From positions 372,001 to 436,000 of the forward strand of contig NZ_JAJSSH010000002.1 of NCBI RefSeq assembly GCF_021403115.1: DNA of 64,000 nt, read 5' to 3'. This document shows, in pieces, positions 1 to 9,785 of the stretch. The position numbers and the translations under genes were made by a program. Each line of letters begins with the position of its first letter. Positions within the stretch are counted from its first letter, which is position 1. This DNA is from Sphingobium sufflavum (GTDB lineage: Bacteria; Pseudomonadota; Alphaproteobacteria; Sphingomonadales; Sphingomonadaceae). The notes under the pieces are model-generated. The model was not told the origin of the DNA. It worked only from the letters and a program-made list of their open reading frames with translations, and did no database searches.

Positions 1-697
1 CGACGACATAGCGGCTGTCGCCCAGCCGGGCGTGGCGCACGTCGCGTTCCTCCAGCTTTTCCTGCACGAAGGCGCGGGCGGTGTCCGCCACCACATCGGC
101 GTGGAAACGGCGCATGCACTCGTCGAAGACGGCGCGGTCGCCCCAGACATAGCGCCCTTCGAGCAGGGCGGTGCGGATGGTCAGGTCGCCCTTGGCCATG
201 CGGATCGTCTCGTCGATGGAGCGGCTGGAGTGGCCGATCTTGAGACCCAGATCCCATAGCGCGTAGAGCATGGATTCGATGACCTGCTCCGTCCAGCCGG
301 TCGGCTTGTATGGGGTCAGGAAGCCGATATCGACGTCGCTGAAAGGCGCCATCTCACCCCGGCCATAGCCGCCGACCGCGATCAGCGCGATCCGCTCCGA
401 CGCGGTGGGGTTGTTGATGGGATAGAGATAGGTGGTGGTGGCGTCATACAGGACGCGCAGGACTTGATCGACCAGAAAGGCCTGCGCCGTCACCGCGTCG
501 CGCCCGCTGGTCGGATGGGTCTCCAGCCGGCGGCGCACTTCCTTCGCCCCCTCGGCCATTGCCTCCTTCAGGACGGTGACGATGACGGGGCGCAGTTTCT
601 TGACGTCCCCCTCCAGCCGCTCCGCCTCCCCGGCGATGCGGTCGGACAGGATGCGACGGTCGATGATGGCGCGCTGATTGGCGATGGCGTTGGGCAT
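1..697 (-). CDS. glnD: [Protein-PII] uridylyltransferase/uridylyl-removing enzyme, N-terminal part (cut by window edge)
   Basis: GlnD senses glutamine and uridylylates or de-uridylylates PII proteins, so controlling nitrogen assimilation. About 232 N-terminal residues are visible, starting MPNAIANQRAIIDRR. They contain the nucleotidyltransferase signature GGYGRGE (residues 109-115) followed by SDVD (120-123), which supply the metal-binding acidic residues. The HD and ACT domains expected downstream lie outside the window. The start codon is 4 nt after the mutS stop codon on the same strand, so mutS and glnD are probably co-transcribed. Identification rests on the motif, the N-terminal sequence and the mutS neighbour. 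Confidence 0.93.
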   Translation of the reverse strand, partial: MPNAIANQRAIIDRRILSDRIAGEAERLEGDVKKLRPVIVTVLKEAMAEGAKEVRRRLETHPTSGRDAVTAQAFLVDQVLRVLYDATTTYLYPINNPTASERIALIAVGGYGRGEMAPFSDVDIGFLTPYKPTGWTEQVIESMLYALWDLGLKIGHSSRSIDETIRMAKGDLTIRTALLEGRYVWGDRAVFDECMRRFHADVVADTARAFVQEKLEERDVRHARLGDSRYVV

Positions 698-701
698 AGG
701 C

Positions 702-3374
702 CTATCTAGATAGCACAGCGTCATTAACCAACCGCGTAAGACGATAAAGCGCATCAAGCGCCTCACGCGGGGTCAGGGCATCGGGATCGATGGCGGCCAG
801 CGCCTCGCGCAGCGGATCGGCGGGCGGGGGTTCGGGCGGGGCGGAGGCGGCGAACAGGGGCAGATCGTCCAGCCCCGCCGCAATGCCGCCGGTCTTCGCC
901 TTGCCCGCCTCCAGTTTCGACAGCACCGCCTTGGCGCGGCCCACCACGGGCGAGGGCAGGCCCGCCAGCCGCGCGACGGCAAGGCCATAGCTGCGATCCG
1001 CGGGGCCGGACGCAACCTCGTGCAACAGCACCAGTTCGCCCTTCCATTCCCGTGCCCGGACATTGTGCAGGGAGAGGGCGGGCAGCGTCTCGGCCAGCCG
1101 GGTCAGCTCATGATAATGGGTGGCGAACAGGCAGCGGCAACGGTTGCTCTCATGCACCGCCTCCACCACCGCCCAGGCGATGGCGAGGCCGTCATAGGTG
1201 GAGGTGCCCCTCCCGACCTCGTCCAGGATGACGAAGCTGTTCTCCGTCGCCTGGCTGAGGATGGCGGCGGTCTCCACCATCTCGACCATGAAGGTGGAGC
1301 GGCCCTTTGCCAGATTGTCCGACGCGCCGACCCGGCTGAACAGCCTGTCTACGGGGCTGAGCGTCGCGCGGGCGGCGGGAACATAGCCGCCCGCTTGCGC
1401 CAGGATGACGATGATCGCATTCTGCCGCAGGAAGGTCGATTTACCGCCCATGTTCGGGCCGGTGACGAGCCACAGCCGGTCGTCAGCGCCCATGGTGCAG
1501 TCATTGGCCACGAACGGCGTGCCGGACGGGGCCAGCGCGGCCTCCACCACCGGATGGCGTCCCGCGTCAATCTCCAGCACGCGGCCCGGCACGAAGTCGG
1601 GGCGGCACCAGTTGCCCTCCACGGCTCGCTCCGCCAGCGCGGCGGCGACATCCAGCCGGGCGATGGCGGCGGCGGCATGGGCGATGGCGTCCCGCCGTGC
1701 CGTCACCGCATCGGTCAGCTCCTCCAGATGCGCGGCCTCGGCGGCGAGGGCATGGCCGCCCGCCTGCGCGATGCGGTTGGCTTCCTCGTGCAGGTCCGGC
1801 TCGTTGAACCGCACCACGCCCGCCAGCGTCTGGCGATGGGTAAAGCCGCTGTCGGCGGCCATCAGCGCGTCGCCATATTTGGCGGGCACTTCGACATGGT
1901 AGCCCAGCACGCCATTATGCTTGATCTTGAGGGCGGCGATGCCGGTCTGGTCGCGATAGCGCGCCTCCAGCGCCGCGACCGCGCGCCGTCCATCACTCGC
2001 CATGCGGCGCAGGTCGTCCAGTGCGGCGTCATAGCCCTCCGCGATGAAGCCGCCGTTCGACGCCTCCGTCGGCGGGGTGGCGACCAGCGCGCGGCTCAGC
2101 CTGTCCACCAGCGCGCCATGCCCTTCCAGCGCGGGAAGCAGCGCGCCGAGCAGGGCAGGGGGCGAATCGATCTCCCGCAACGTCTCGCGCAGCAGGCGCG
2201 CCTCGTTCAGGCCGTCACGCACCTGCCCCAGATCGCGCGGACTGCCTCGCCCGATGCACAGCCGCCCCAGCGCCCGGCCAATGTCCGGCATGGCGCGCAG
2301 GGTGGCGCGCATGGCCGCGCGCGCATGGCCGTCCCCCACCAGCCAGCCGACCAGATCGAGTCGTGCGCCGATCGCCTCCGTGCCCAGCAGCGGCGCCGCC
2401 AGATCTTCCGCCAGCAGGCGCGCGCCCGCCGCGGTCACCGTCCGGTCCACCGTCGCCAGCAGCGAACCCGCGCGCACGCCGCCCTGCGTCTGGCATATCT
2501 CCAGGCTCTCACGGGTCGCGGGGTCGATGGCCAGATGCGCCTCCGCCGTCGTTCGCACCGGCGGCTGGAGGAAGGGGATGCTGCCCCGGCCGACATGGTC
2601 GAGATAGGCGATCAGGCCGCCCAGCGCGGACAGTTCCGCCTTGCCCGCCCCTGACCCGGTCAGCCCGAAGCCATCGAGCGTCGAGACGCCGAAATGCGTC
2701 TTGATCCGGTCCTCGGCCCGGCTGCTCGAAAAATCGTCATGGTCGAAGACGATGGCGCCCGGCACCCGCTCCGCCGTGACGGCGCGCGCGACGATTTCCG
2801 TCGCGTCGATCCGGGCGACCTCTGCGTCCAGCCCGCCGTTGGTGCAGGCGGCGACGGACAGGCGGCCCGTCGAAATATCCACCGCCGCGACGGCCAGCAT
2901 TCCGCTCGCCTCGCCGACCGCCGCCAATATATTGGCGCGCCGCGAATCGAGCAGGCTTTCCTCGGTCAGCGTTCCCGCCGTCACGAACCGCACGATGGCG
3001 CGGTTGACCAGCGTCTTGCCGCCCCGCTCTTTGGCCAGCGCCTTGGCCTCCGCCGGACTTTCCGTCTGTTCGGCGATGGCGACGCGGTGCCCGGCGCGGA
3101 TCAGCCGCGCCAGATAGGCCTCCGACGAATGGACCGGCACGCCGCACATCGGGATGGGCACGCCGTCATGCTCCCCGCGCGACGTCAGCGCGATGTCGAG
3201 CGTCTGCGCCGCCGCCTTCGCATCGTCGAAGAACAGCTCGAAAAAGTCGCCCATGCGGTAGAAGAGCAGGCAATCGCCCGCCTCCGCCTTCAGCGTCAGA
3301 TATTGGCCCATCATCGGCGTGACCGGGGATGACACGGACGATAGGGAGGGGCTGCCCTCTGTCTTGCTCACCAT
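702..3374 (-). CDS. mutS: DNA mismatch repair protein MutS
   Basis: MutS recognises base mismatches and small loops and recruits MutL. I chose the ATG at 3374 (MVSKTEGSP), giving 890 residues, close to the family length; an in-frame ATG 12 codons upstream encodes an unrelated arginine/cysteine-rich extension. The mismatch-wedge motif F-x-E is present as GDFFELF (residues 42-48). The C-terminal ATPase has Walker A GPNMGGKST near residue 640 and Walker B VILDEVGRGTSTYDG. The first gene of a probable mutS-glnD operon. It is divergent from maeB across about 200 bp in which I see no clear regulatory motif. Confidence 0.97.
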   Translation of the reverse strand: MVSKTEGSPSLSSVSSPVTPMMGQYLTLKAEAGDCLLFYRMGDFFELFFDDAKAAAQTLDIALTSRGEHDGVPIPMCGVPVHSSEAYLARLIRAGHRVAIAEQTESPAEAKALAKERGGKTLVNRAIVRFVTAGTLTEESLLDSRRANILAAVGEASGMLAVAAVDISTGRLSVAACTNGGLDAEVARIDATEIVARAVTAERVPGAIVFDHDDFSSSRAEDRIKTHFGVSTLDGFGLTGSGAGKAELSALGGLIAYLDHVGRGSIPFLQPPVRTTAEAHLAIDPATRESLEICQTQGGVRAGSLLATVDRTVTAAGARLLAEDLAAPLLGTEAIGARLDLVGWLVGDGHARAAMRATLRAMPDIGRALGRLCIGRGSPRDLGQVRDGLNEARLLRETLREIDSPPALLGALLPALEGHGALVDRLSRALVATPPTEASNGGFIAEGYDAALDDLRRMASDGRRAVAALEARYRDQTGIAALKIKHNGVLGYHVEVPAKYGDALMAADSGFTHRQTLAGVVRFNEPDLHEEANRIAQAGGHALAAEAAHLEELTDAVTARRDAIAHAAAAIARLDVAAALAERAVEGNWCRPDFVPGRVLEIDAGRHPVVEAALAPSGTPFVANDCTMGADDRLWLVTGPNMGGKSTFLRQNAIIVILAQAGGYVPAARATLSPVDRLFSRVGASDNLAKGRSTFMVEMVETAAILSQATENSFVILDEVGRGTSTYDGLAIAWAVVEAVHESNRCRCLFATHYHELTRLAETLPALSLHNVRAREWKGELVLLHEVASGPADRSYGLAVARLAGLPSPVVGRAKAVLSKLEAGKAKTGGIAAGLDDLPLFAASAPPEPPPADPLREALAAIDPDALTPREALDALYRLTRLVNDAVLSR

Positions 3375-3576
3375 GGCGCAATCCCTAGCGAGGCAGGCGG
3401 CCCGCGCCAAGCGGCATCGGCCCCGCGTTTTCTCCGGCCCGCAGCGCCGAAAACTTCATCCGTCGACCATTTCGGCCCTGATCCGCTCTTGTCGCGCCAT
3501 CGCCATTGCCGCTAGGGCACTCGCAAGCATTTGGCCCGCGACGGGCCGGTCCGTCGGTATCGAAGAGAGGCAAGGC

Positions 3577-5841
3577 ATGACCGAGAAGGCAAGCGTCCAG
3601 TTTTCCGAACGGGAAGCACTGTTTTTCCATTCGACGGGACGTCCCGGCAAGATCGAGATCATCGCGTCCAAGCCGATGGCGACGCAGCGCGACCTGTCCC
3701 TCGCCTATTCGCCCGGCGTGGCCGTGCCCGTGCTGGCCATCGCGGCGGACCCCGCGACCGCCTATGACTATACGGCCAAGGGCAATCTGGTCGCGGTCAT
3801 CACCAACGGCACCGCGATCCTGGGCCTCGGCAATCTCGGCGCGCTGGCGTCCAAGCCGGTGATGGAGGGCAAGGCCGTCCTGTTCAAGCGGTTCGCCGAT
3901 GTGGATTCCATCGACATCGAGTTGAAGACGGAAGATGTCGAACGTTTCATCGACGCGGTGGAACTGATGGAGCCGACCTTCGGCGGCATCAACCTTGAGG
4001 ATATCAAGGCGCCGGAGTGTTTCATCATCGAGCAGACGCTGAAGGAGCGGATGAACATCCCCGTCTTTCATGACGACCAGCATGGCACCGCGATCATCGC
4101 GGCGGCGGGCGTCATCAACGCGGCGCTCATCACGGGCCGCGACCTGAAGGACATGAAGGTCGTCGTGAATGGCGCGGGCGCTGCCTCCATCGCCTGCACC
4201 GAGCTGGTCAAGGCGCTGGGCGTCGCGCCCGACAATGTCATCATGTGCGATTCCAAGGGCGTCATCTACCAGGGCCGTACCGAGGGTATGAACCAGTGGA
4301 AGTCGGCGCACGCCGCCAAGACCGACGCACGCACGCTGGCCGACGCCATGCAGGGCGCAGACGTGTTCCTGGGCCTGTCGGTCAAGGGTGCGGTGACGGC
4401 GGAGATGGCCAAGTCCATGGCCCCCAACCCGATCATCTTCGCCATGGCCAACCCGGACCCGGAAATCCTGCCGCCGGAGGCAAAGGCCGTGCGCCCTGAC
4501 GCCATCGTCGCGACGGGCCGGTCGGATTATCCGAACCAGGTCAACAATGTGCTGGGCTTCCCCTTCATCTTCCGCGGCGCTCTGGACGTCCGCGCGACGA
4601 CGATCAACGAAGCGATGAAGGTCGCCTGCGCCCACGCCATCGCCGAACTGGCGCGCGAGCAGGTGCCGGAGGAAGTGGCGCTGGCCTATGGCAAGGCGCA
4701 CAGCTTCGGTCCCGATTATATCATCCCCGCGCCCTTCGATCCGCGCCTGATGGAGGTCGTCTCCTCCGCCGTGGCGCAGGCCGCGATGGACAGCGGCGTC
4801 GCGCAGAAGCCGATCGAGGACATGGACGCCTATCGCCAGTCGCTCAAGGTGCGGCTCAACCCGGCGACCTCCGTCCTCGCGCTGGCCTATGAAGGGGCCA
4901 AGGCCAACCCGAAGCGCGTCGTCTTTGCCGAGGCGGAGGAGGAAGTGGTGCTGCGCGCCGCCATCCAGTTCCGCGACGGCGGCTGCGGCGTGCCCGTGCT
5001 GGTCGGCCGGGACGATGTCTATGACAAGCTGCGCGCGCTGGGCGTCGCGGACGTGGAAAGCTATGAGGTCCACAACAGCGTCAACTCGCCGCTGGTGCCG
5101 CGCATGGTCGACATGCTGTATGAGCGTCTCCAGCGCCGGGGCTATCTGCGCCGCGATTGCGAGCGGATGGTCAACCGCGACCGCAACGTCTTCGGCGCGC
5201 TGCTGATCGAACTGGGCGAGGCGGACGCGATGATTACCGGCGTCACCCGCACCTATGCGCAGACGATGCGCGAAGTGCGCCGGGTCATCGGGCAGGATGA
5301 GGATCGGACCGCGTTCGGCGTCCACATCGTCGTCAGCCAGAACCACACCGTCTTCATCGCCGACACCACGGTCAACGAGCGGCCGACCGCGCGGGAACTG
5401 GCCGACATCGCCATCGGCACGGCGGCGGTGGCCAAGCGCATGGGCTATGAACCGCGCGTCGCTTTCATGTCCTATTCGACGTTCGGCAACCCCAGCGGTA
5501 ATTTCCTCAGCAACATCCGCGAGGCCGTGTCGATCCTCGACGCGCGCGACGACATCGACTTCGAATATGAAGGCGAGATGCCGCCAGACGCGGCGCTGAA
5601 CCCGGTGGTGGCGAAAAACTATCCGTTCAGCCGCCTGTCCGGTCCCGCCAATGTGCTGGTCATGCCCGGCCTGCAATCGGCGAACCTGTCGGCCAAACTG
5701 CTGCGCGAACTGAAGGCCGGGTCGGTCATCGGCCCGATGCTGGTCGGCATGGATCGCCCGATCCAGGTCGCCACCATGTCCGCCAACGCGTCGGAACTGG
5801 TCACGCTGGCGGTGCTGGCGGCGAGCGGCATCACCGCCTGA
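3577..5841 (+). CDS. maeB: NADP-dependent malic enzyme with phosphotransacetylase-like C-terminal domain
   Basis: Oxidative decarboxylation of malate to pyruvate, supplying NADPH and linking the TCA cycle to gluconeogenesis. The 754-residue length is typical of the long MaeB type. The first ~430 residues carry the malic enzyme fold, with [12 protein letters not shown] near the N terminus, a conserved FHDDQHGTA segment and a nucleotide-binding VVNGAGAAS. The remaining ~320 residues match the phosphate acetyltransferase-like domain, which in this family is regulatory (acetyl-CoA response) rather than catalytic. The start follows a purine-rich GAGAGG site; a longer upstream reading frame has no family similarity. 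A strong hairpin follows at 5854-5884. Confidence 0.95.
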   Translation: MTEKASVQFSEREALFFHSTGRPGKIEIIASKPMATQRDLSLAYSPGVAVPVLAIAADPATAYDYTAKGNLVAVITNGTAILGLGNLGALASKPVMEGKAVLFKRFADVDSIDIELKTEDVERFIDAVELMEPTFGGINLEDIKAPECFIIEQTLKERMNIPVFHDDQHGTAIIAAAGVINAALITGRDLKDMKVVVNGAGAASIACTELVKALGVAPDNVIMCDSKGVIYQGRTEGMNQWKSAHAAKTDARTLADAMQGADVFLGLSVKGAVTAEMAKSMAPNPIIFAMANPDPEILPPEAKAVRPDAIVATGRSDYPNQVNNVLGFPFIFRGALDVRATTINEAMKVACAHAIAELAREQVPEEVALAYGKAHSFGPDYIIPAPFDPRLMEVVSSAVAQAAMDSGVAQKPIEDMDAYRQSLKVRLNPATSVLALAYEGAKANPKRVVFAEAEEEVVLRAAIQFRDGGCGVPVLVGRDDVYDKLRALGVADVESYEVHNSVNSPLVPRMVDMLYERLQRRGYLRRDCERMVNRDRNVFGALLIELGEADAMITGVTRTYAQTMREVRRVIGQDEDRTAFGVHIVVSQNHTVFIADTTVNERPTARELADIAIGTAAVAKRMGYEPRVAFMSYSTFGNPSGNFLSNIREAVSILDARDDIDFEYEGEMPPDAALNPVVAKNYPFSRLSGPANVLVMPGLQSANLSAKLLRELKAGSVIGPMLVGMDRPIQVATMSANASELVTLAVLAASGITA

Positions 5842-5853
5842 GATCGAGCGTCC

Positions 5854-5884
5854 ATCACCGGGCGCCGCAAAGGTGCCCGGTGAT
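5854..5884. terminator. Hairpin after maeB, probable bidirectional terminator
   Basis: A 13-bp stem (5854-5866 with 5872-5884, one G-U pair) closes a 5-nt GCAAA loop 12 bp after the maeB stop codon. There is no T-run. It lies between the convergent maeB and the secreted-protein gene at 5973, so it could serve both. Confidence 0.6.
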
Positions 5885-5972
5885 TATGCCCTCAAATGGG
5901 CGCCATTCCGGCGCAGCCCGGGATCTGCCGCGATTGCCAAGGGCGGGTCAGCCACCCGCGCCGTCCCCGGCT

Positions 5973-6365
5973 TTAACTGGCAGGCTTGGTATAGGGCACG
6001 AACTTGCCCAGCCCGACACTACCGCTGGGCATGCGCGAACTGGAATCGACCAGCCGCACGATGTCGATGCTGCACAGTTGCGACGAGTGCGTGTCCGTCA
6101 CCAATATATCGCCATTGTTGAGGAAGTTCGCGCCCGAATCCGGCGTGTTGACATAGAGCGTCCGGCCGACACGATAGAGGATCGCCTTCCGGTCGATGAT
6201 CTCTGACGACTGAATGTCGCGCAGGTTGATGCAATCGACGGGCTTGCCCGCGACCCGGCCCTCGATTGCACGGGCCAGCCGCTCCTGCGGTGTCTTGCTG
6301 GCCGCCTGTGCGCCACCTGCCGCCAGCAGGCCCGCCGCGACCGCGATCATGAAGGGAATACGCAT
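5973..6365 (-). CDS. Small secreted protein, DUF6491-like
   Basis: 130 residues. A clear Sec signal peptide (MRIPFMIAVAAGLLAAGGAQA) precedes a mature domain of about 108 residues with two cysteines (in DCINLRD and SQLCSID) that could form a disulfide. The pattern C-I-N-L-R-x-I followed by D-R-K-A-I-L-Y-R resembles the DUF6491 family of small periplasmic proteins common in sphingomonads and Caulobacterales; that assignment is from memory. The start was taken at the signal peptide: an in-frame extension upstream to 6554 runs through a palindromic non-coding stretch. Function unknown. Confidence 0.75.
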   Translation of the reverse strand: MRIPFMIAVAAGLLAAGGAQAASKTPQERLARAIEGRVAGKPVDCINLRDIQSSEIIDRKAILYRVGRTLYVNTPDSGANFLNNGDILVTDTHSSQLCSIDIVRLVDSSSRMPSGSVGLGKFVPYTKPAS

Positions 6366-6480
6366 CCGCCGATCCTTTTCCAATATAGGCAAGACCTTAG
6401 CCCGATTCGGACCTGTCGTCATCCTATCGCGCCGAGACTGTATCCCGGCTGAACCGGCGCAGGGTTCCGGCCCCTCCAAT

Positions 6481-6588
6481 TGCCGCATTGAGGGCCTTGT
6501 CGGAGCGGATGGCATCCGCTGCCGGTCCGGACAATGCGGCATCAAAAGACACACCGGTCATGGTCCGATTCACGCTGCCCGGACCATG
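6481..6588. repeat. Two consecutive palindromic structures in the gap between two minus-strand genes
   Basis: Outer arms 6481-6490 and 6532-6541 are perfect 10-bp complements. Inside them lies a perfect 7-bp hairpin (6504-6510 with 6514-6520), with further imperfect pairing between. A second hairpin with 9-bp arms (6559-6567 with 6580-6588, 12-nt loop) sits 3 bp past the stop codon of the SDR gene and, read on the minus strand, is followed by a TCTTTTG stretch, so it may terminate that gene. Confidence 0.55.
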
Positions 6589-6590
6589 GT

Positions 6591-7379
6591 CTAGCCGGGT
6601 TTCTTCATCCCCTTCGCCATCGCGACGAGAGCCTGTGGGCGGGGCATGGCCAGTATCTGCTCGAACATCGCCTTGTAATGGGCGTGGGGGATATAGGTCG
6701 GGCCGTTGCGCAGATTGTCCAGCGTCAGGCGCGCGACTTCCTCCGGCGCCTGCTGGTTGGTCATGGCGGCGGGGTCCAGCCCCTGCTTCGCGGCGGCCTC
6801 GCTCTCCGTCGCGCCGGGGCACAGGGTCAGCACGTCGATCCCCTCTGGTGTCAACTCGCCCCACAGGGCCTCGCCCAGCGCATTCACGAACGCCTTGGTC
6901 GCCGAATAGACCGCCGAATAGGGGCATCCGATCAGCCCTTCCACCGAACTGGTCAGGATGATGCCGCCTCTGCCGCGCGCCTTCAGCCGCGGGGCAAAGC
7001 CATGGGCGAGCAGCATAGTGGCCTGTGCGTTGACCGCCAGCATCTGCGTCATCACCGCCGGATCGTCCGCCTCGAACGGTCCCTTCGAGCCAAAGCCTGC
7101 ATTGCTGACCAGCAGGCCCACGTCGACGCTGGCCGTCGCGTTCAGGATGCGCGCCGTCGCCGTCGGATCGGCCAGGTCGACCTCCAGCGGCATGACGCTG
7201 ATCCGATGCTTGTCCTCCAGCCGCTCGGCCAGCACTTCCAGCCGGTCGATGCGCCGCGCGACGAGGATCAGGTTGACCCCGCGCGCCGCCAGTTCCTCCG
7301 CAAAAGCGCGCCCAATGCCGGAGGACGCGCCCGTGACGAGGGCGGTGGGACCATAAAGGTCGCGAAACTCCTGGCTCAT
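6591..7379 (-). CDS. Short-chain dehydrogenase/reductase (SDR) family oxidoreductase
   Basis: A 262-residue classical SDR using NAD(P)(H). The cofactor motif TGASSGIG is at residues 16-23, NAG at 93-95, and the catalytic Ser near 145 with Tyr158-x3-Lys162 (YSATK). An arginine pair (ARR) after the second beta strand suggests an NADP preference, which is an inference. The substrate cannot be told from sequence; the closest style is the DltE/YqjQ-like SDR group acting on lipids or small ketones. Followed on its own strand by a hairpin at 6559-6588. The next gene upstream (DUF4188) is 150 bp away, so it probably has its own promoter. Confidence 0.9.
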   Translation of the reverse strand: MSQEFRDLYGPTALVTGASSGIGRAFAEELAARGVNLILVARRIDRLEVLAERLEDKHRISVMPLEVDLADPTATARILNATASVDVGLLVSNAGFGSKGPFEADDPAVMTQMLAVNAQATMLLAHGFAPRLKARGRGGIILTSSVEGLIGCPYSAVYSATKAFVNALGEALWGELTPEGIDVLTLCPGATESEAAAKQGLDPAAMTNQQAPEEVARLTLDNLRNGPTYIPHAHYKAMFEQILAMPRPQALVAMAKGMKKPG

Positions 7380-7529
7380 GATCGGCGCTCTCCCTGCGGT
7401 TCCTCCCTCGACCTGTCGCGAGGAGCGCCTGTCCTGTCCATCGCCAAAATGCCGTCCTGCTGTCGCTATGGCCGGATCGCTATGACACGGCCCGGCGGGA
7501 ATGGCCGGGGCCAGTGCGCTGCCAACCGC

Positions 7530-8033
7530 TCAGGCCGCGCCCAGCCTCTCCCGTGCCGCATTGCGCCGGCCTGTCGCCTTGCGCAGTCCCGCCGCCTTGC
7601 CCAGCCCGAACGGCGGCATGGCGACATAGATGCTCTCATGCGCGCCCGGCTCCACCACATAGGTCTCGTGGAAGATGCCCACCGCATCATTGCCCTTCGA
7701 CGCCCGGTTGAACGCGCGCCACGCGGGCAGATGCTCGCCCTCGCTGGCATGGGCATAGGCGTGCAGCGCCTCGAAATCGCGCCAATATTGCAGGGTTATC
7801 AATGTTCGGAACGGCGCCAGCATCAGTTCATGGCCAATCATGCCAAGGTCCGGCCGCTGCCCCAGTTCCTTCAACATCCCCGGCATCGCCCGCGCCACCG
7901 GCAGCCATTTGTCGGGCCGGGTCAGGCGGTTGATCCGCATCCCGATGACAAAGACGGTGATGGGGCCATCATGCGCATCGCACAGACGGCCGGGGCGGAT
8001 GCGGCCGGAAGCCGAGGGCGGGAGGTCTGCCAT
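7530..8033 (-). CDS. DUF4188 domain-containing protein
   Basis: 167 residues. The sequence from ITVFVIGMRINRL through FRTLITLQYWRDFEALHAYA resembles the DUF4188 family, whose members have a dimeric alpha/beta-barrel (antibiotic-monooxygenase-like) fold and include proteins loosely annotated as phenylacetaldoxime dehydratase-like. No enzymatic residues can be assigned with certainty. The C-terminal ~20 residues are rich in Arg/Ala and probably disordered. It lies 47 bp after the start of the LOG-family gene on the same strand, which would allow co-transcription. Confidence 0.8.
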   Translation of the reverse strand: MADLPPSASGRIRPGRLCDAHDGPITVFVIGMRINRLTRPDKWLPVARAMPGMLKELGQRPDLGMIGHELMLAPFRTLITLQYWRDFEALHAYAHASEGEHLPAWRAFNRASKGNDAVGIFHETYVVEPGAHESIYVAMPPFGLGKAAGLRKATGRRNAARERLGAA

Positions 8034-8080
8034 GCACAGACCATCGCCTAAAAGGTTTCCATCTGCAACCTATATGGCGA

Positions 8081-8992
8081 TCATCCGCAGGTCGGCAGGG
8101 GGCTGTCGGCGTAAAAGGCGTCCACCGCCGCCCATGCTTCCTCCGCCGTCTCGACCCAGGTGATGAGGTCGAGGTCGCGGGGGCTGATGACGCCTTCCTC
8201 CGCCAGCGCATCGAAATTCACCACGCGGGTCCAGAATTCCTTCCCGAACAACAGGATGGGCAGGGGCTTCATCTTGCCGGTCTGCACCAGCGTCAGCAGC
8301 TCGAAAAACTCGTCGAAGGTGCCGAACCCGCCGGGAAACACCGCCAGCGCGCGCGCGCGCAGCAGGAAGTGCATCTTCCTCAGCGCGAAATAATGGAACT
8401 GGAAGGAGAGTTCGGGCGTGACATAGACATTGGGCGCCTGCTCATGCGGCAGCACGATGTTCAGGCCGATGGTGGGCGCCCCCGCCTCCGCCGCGCCGCG
8501 ATTCGCCGCTTCCATGATGGAGGGGCCGCCGCCCGAACAGACCACGAAGTTGCGGCATCCGGCGTCATCCACCGGGACGCTCGCCGCAATAGCGGCCAGC
8601 TTGCGCGCCTCGTCATAATATTTCGCCTTGGCGGCCAGGCTCTCGGCGATCTTGCGGTCGGCGGGGGTGATGGCGGCGTCCACGAAATCGTCCGCCTGCT
8701 CCGGCCGGGGGATCCGTGCCGAGCCATAGAAGACGAAGGTCGAGCGGATGCGCGCCTCGTCCAGCAACAGTTCGGGTTTCAGCAGTTCCAGCTGGAACCG
8801 GATGGGGCGCAAATCCTCGCGCAGCAGGAAGTCGGTATCTTGAAACGCCAGCCGATAGGCGGTGCTCTGCGTTTGCGGCGTCTCGGCGGCGCGCTCCGCA
8901 TCGCGGGCCTCCTGCCGGGCGGGACGGAATTTGCGGGCTGCGATGGTTTGCGGCTCTCCCGCCGCCGGTGTCTTCTTCTTTGCCATGTTCAC
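8081..8992 (-). CDS. LOG family protein (TIGR00730-like Rossmann fold), possible cytokinin riboside 5'-monophosphate phosphoribohydrolase
   Basis: 303 residues. The LOG signature PGGFGTFDE is at residues 220-228, with GGGPSIMEAANRGA (154-167) forming the nucleotide-binding loop. These proteins were long misannotated as lysine decarboxylases. Characterised members hydrolyse nucleoside 5'-monophosphates to base plus ribose 5-phosphate. This is the long form: about 80 N-terminal residues, lysine/alanine-rich at first, precede the Rossmann domain. In-frame ATGs two codons apart (MNMAKKK) are both possible; the first sits after a GCGGGTG site. The physiological substrate is not known from sequence. 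Confidence 0.9.
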   Translation of the reverse strand: MNMAKKKTPAAGEPQTIAARKFRPARQEARDAERAAETPQTQSTAYRLAFQDTDFLLREDLRPIRFQLELLKPELLLDEARIRSTFVFYGSARIPRPEQADDFVDAAITPADRKIAESLAAKAKYYDEARKLAAIAASVPVDDAGCRNFVVCSGGGPSIMEAANRGAAEAGAPTIGLNIVLPHEQAPNVYVTPELSFQFHYFALRKMHFLLRARALAVFPGGFGTFDEFFELLTLVQTGKMKPLPILLFGKEFWTRVVNFDALAEEGVISPRDLDLITWVETAEEAWAAVDAFYADSPLPTCG

Positions 8993-9083
8993 CCGCTCTA
9001 GCCCATTTGGGGTCGGGGCGGAAAGGCCTAGAGTTGCCGTGTTTTCCGAGTCAGTCGATGACTCCCTCTGCTTCGAATAAGGC

Positions 9084-9782
9084 TTAGCGGCAATATCCGC
9101 CCTTGCCGCCCATATCGAAATGGAAGTGGTTGTAATGGGCGGCGTTATAGTCCGGGCTGAGGACGGTCTTGAACCGCTTGCACGCGCTTTCGCGGATGCG
9201 GCGCAGGAATTGCGCCTCCGGTCCCCCGGCGGTCCAGTGCTTCTCCACGCTGATTCGTCGCCCGTCGGTCAGCACGAAGCCGGAGATGTCGACCGCATTG
9301 GCATGGGCATGTTCGGACCGCTTGCCCGCCATGCCGGGATTGCCCACCACATTGCGGCAGGCATAGGTGCCGAACGTTTCCACCGTCGCTACGTCCGCGC
9401 CCAGGTACAGGCGGGCGGATGGCACCACGCCATTGCGGACCCAGGCGGTAAAGGGCGTGGCGACCGTGCAGGTCATCGGGCCGAGGTTGGTGGTCGGCAC
9501 GCCATAGTCCAACAGCTTGATGGTCCCGTTGAGGGCGCAGCCCGACCCCTTCGTCTCGTTGGGCAAGGGCTGGTAGCTGACGGCCAGCGCGGTCAGGTTC
9601 GCCGCGCACTGGCGAAAGGCGACGTCGTTGGGGATGGCGGGGGCAGGACGGGGGCGTGGCTTGGCGGAGGCGCGGACCGGCCGCCGCACTTCGCCGCCGC
9701 TGACGCAGGCCGCCGTCATGGCCGTCATCGCCACGATGGCGACGATTGATGTGCCACGCTGTCTGGTCTGCCCGCTCCGCAT
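9084..9782 (-). CDS. Extensin-like family lipoprotein with M15-type metal-binding motifs
   Basis: 232 residues. A signal sequence ends in a lipobox (MTAAC, Cys26), so a lipid-anchored envelope protein is predicted. A proline-rich linker follows, then the extensin-like C-terminal domain. Within it SEHAHANAVD (156-165) matches the SxHxxxxAxD zinc-binding pattern of LAS/M15 D,D-peptidases, and HFHFD (219-223) supplies a third histidine. A peptidoglycan endopeptidase role is therefore reasonable, though family members are mostly annotated only by domain name. Two CtrA-like sites lie just upstream of the start codon. Confidence 0.88.
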   Translation of the reverse strand: MRSGQTRQRGTSIVAIVAMTAMTAACVSGGEVRRPVRASAKPRPRPAPAIPNDVAFRQCAANLTALAVSYQPLPNETKGSGCALNGTIKLLDYGVPTTNLGPMTCTVATPFTAWVRNGVVPSARLYLGADVATVETFGTYACRNVVGNPGMAGKRSEHAHANAVDISGFVLTDGRRISVEKHWTAGGPEAQFLRRIRESACKRFKTVLSPDYNAAHYNHFHFDMGGKGGYCR

Positions 9783-9785
9783 TTC

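Noticed and set aside
1020..2654. A 544-codon open frame antisense to mutS
   Set aside because: It is a shadow of the high-GC coding strand. The peptide is Arg/Gly/His-rich with no family features, and mutS is certain.
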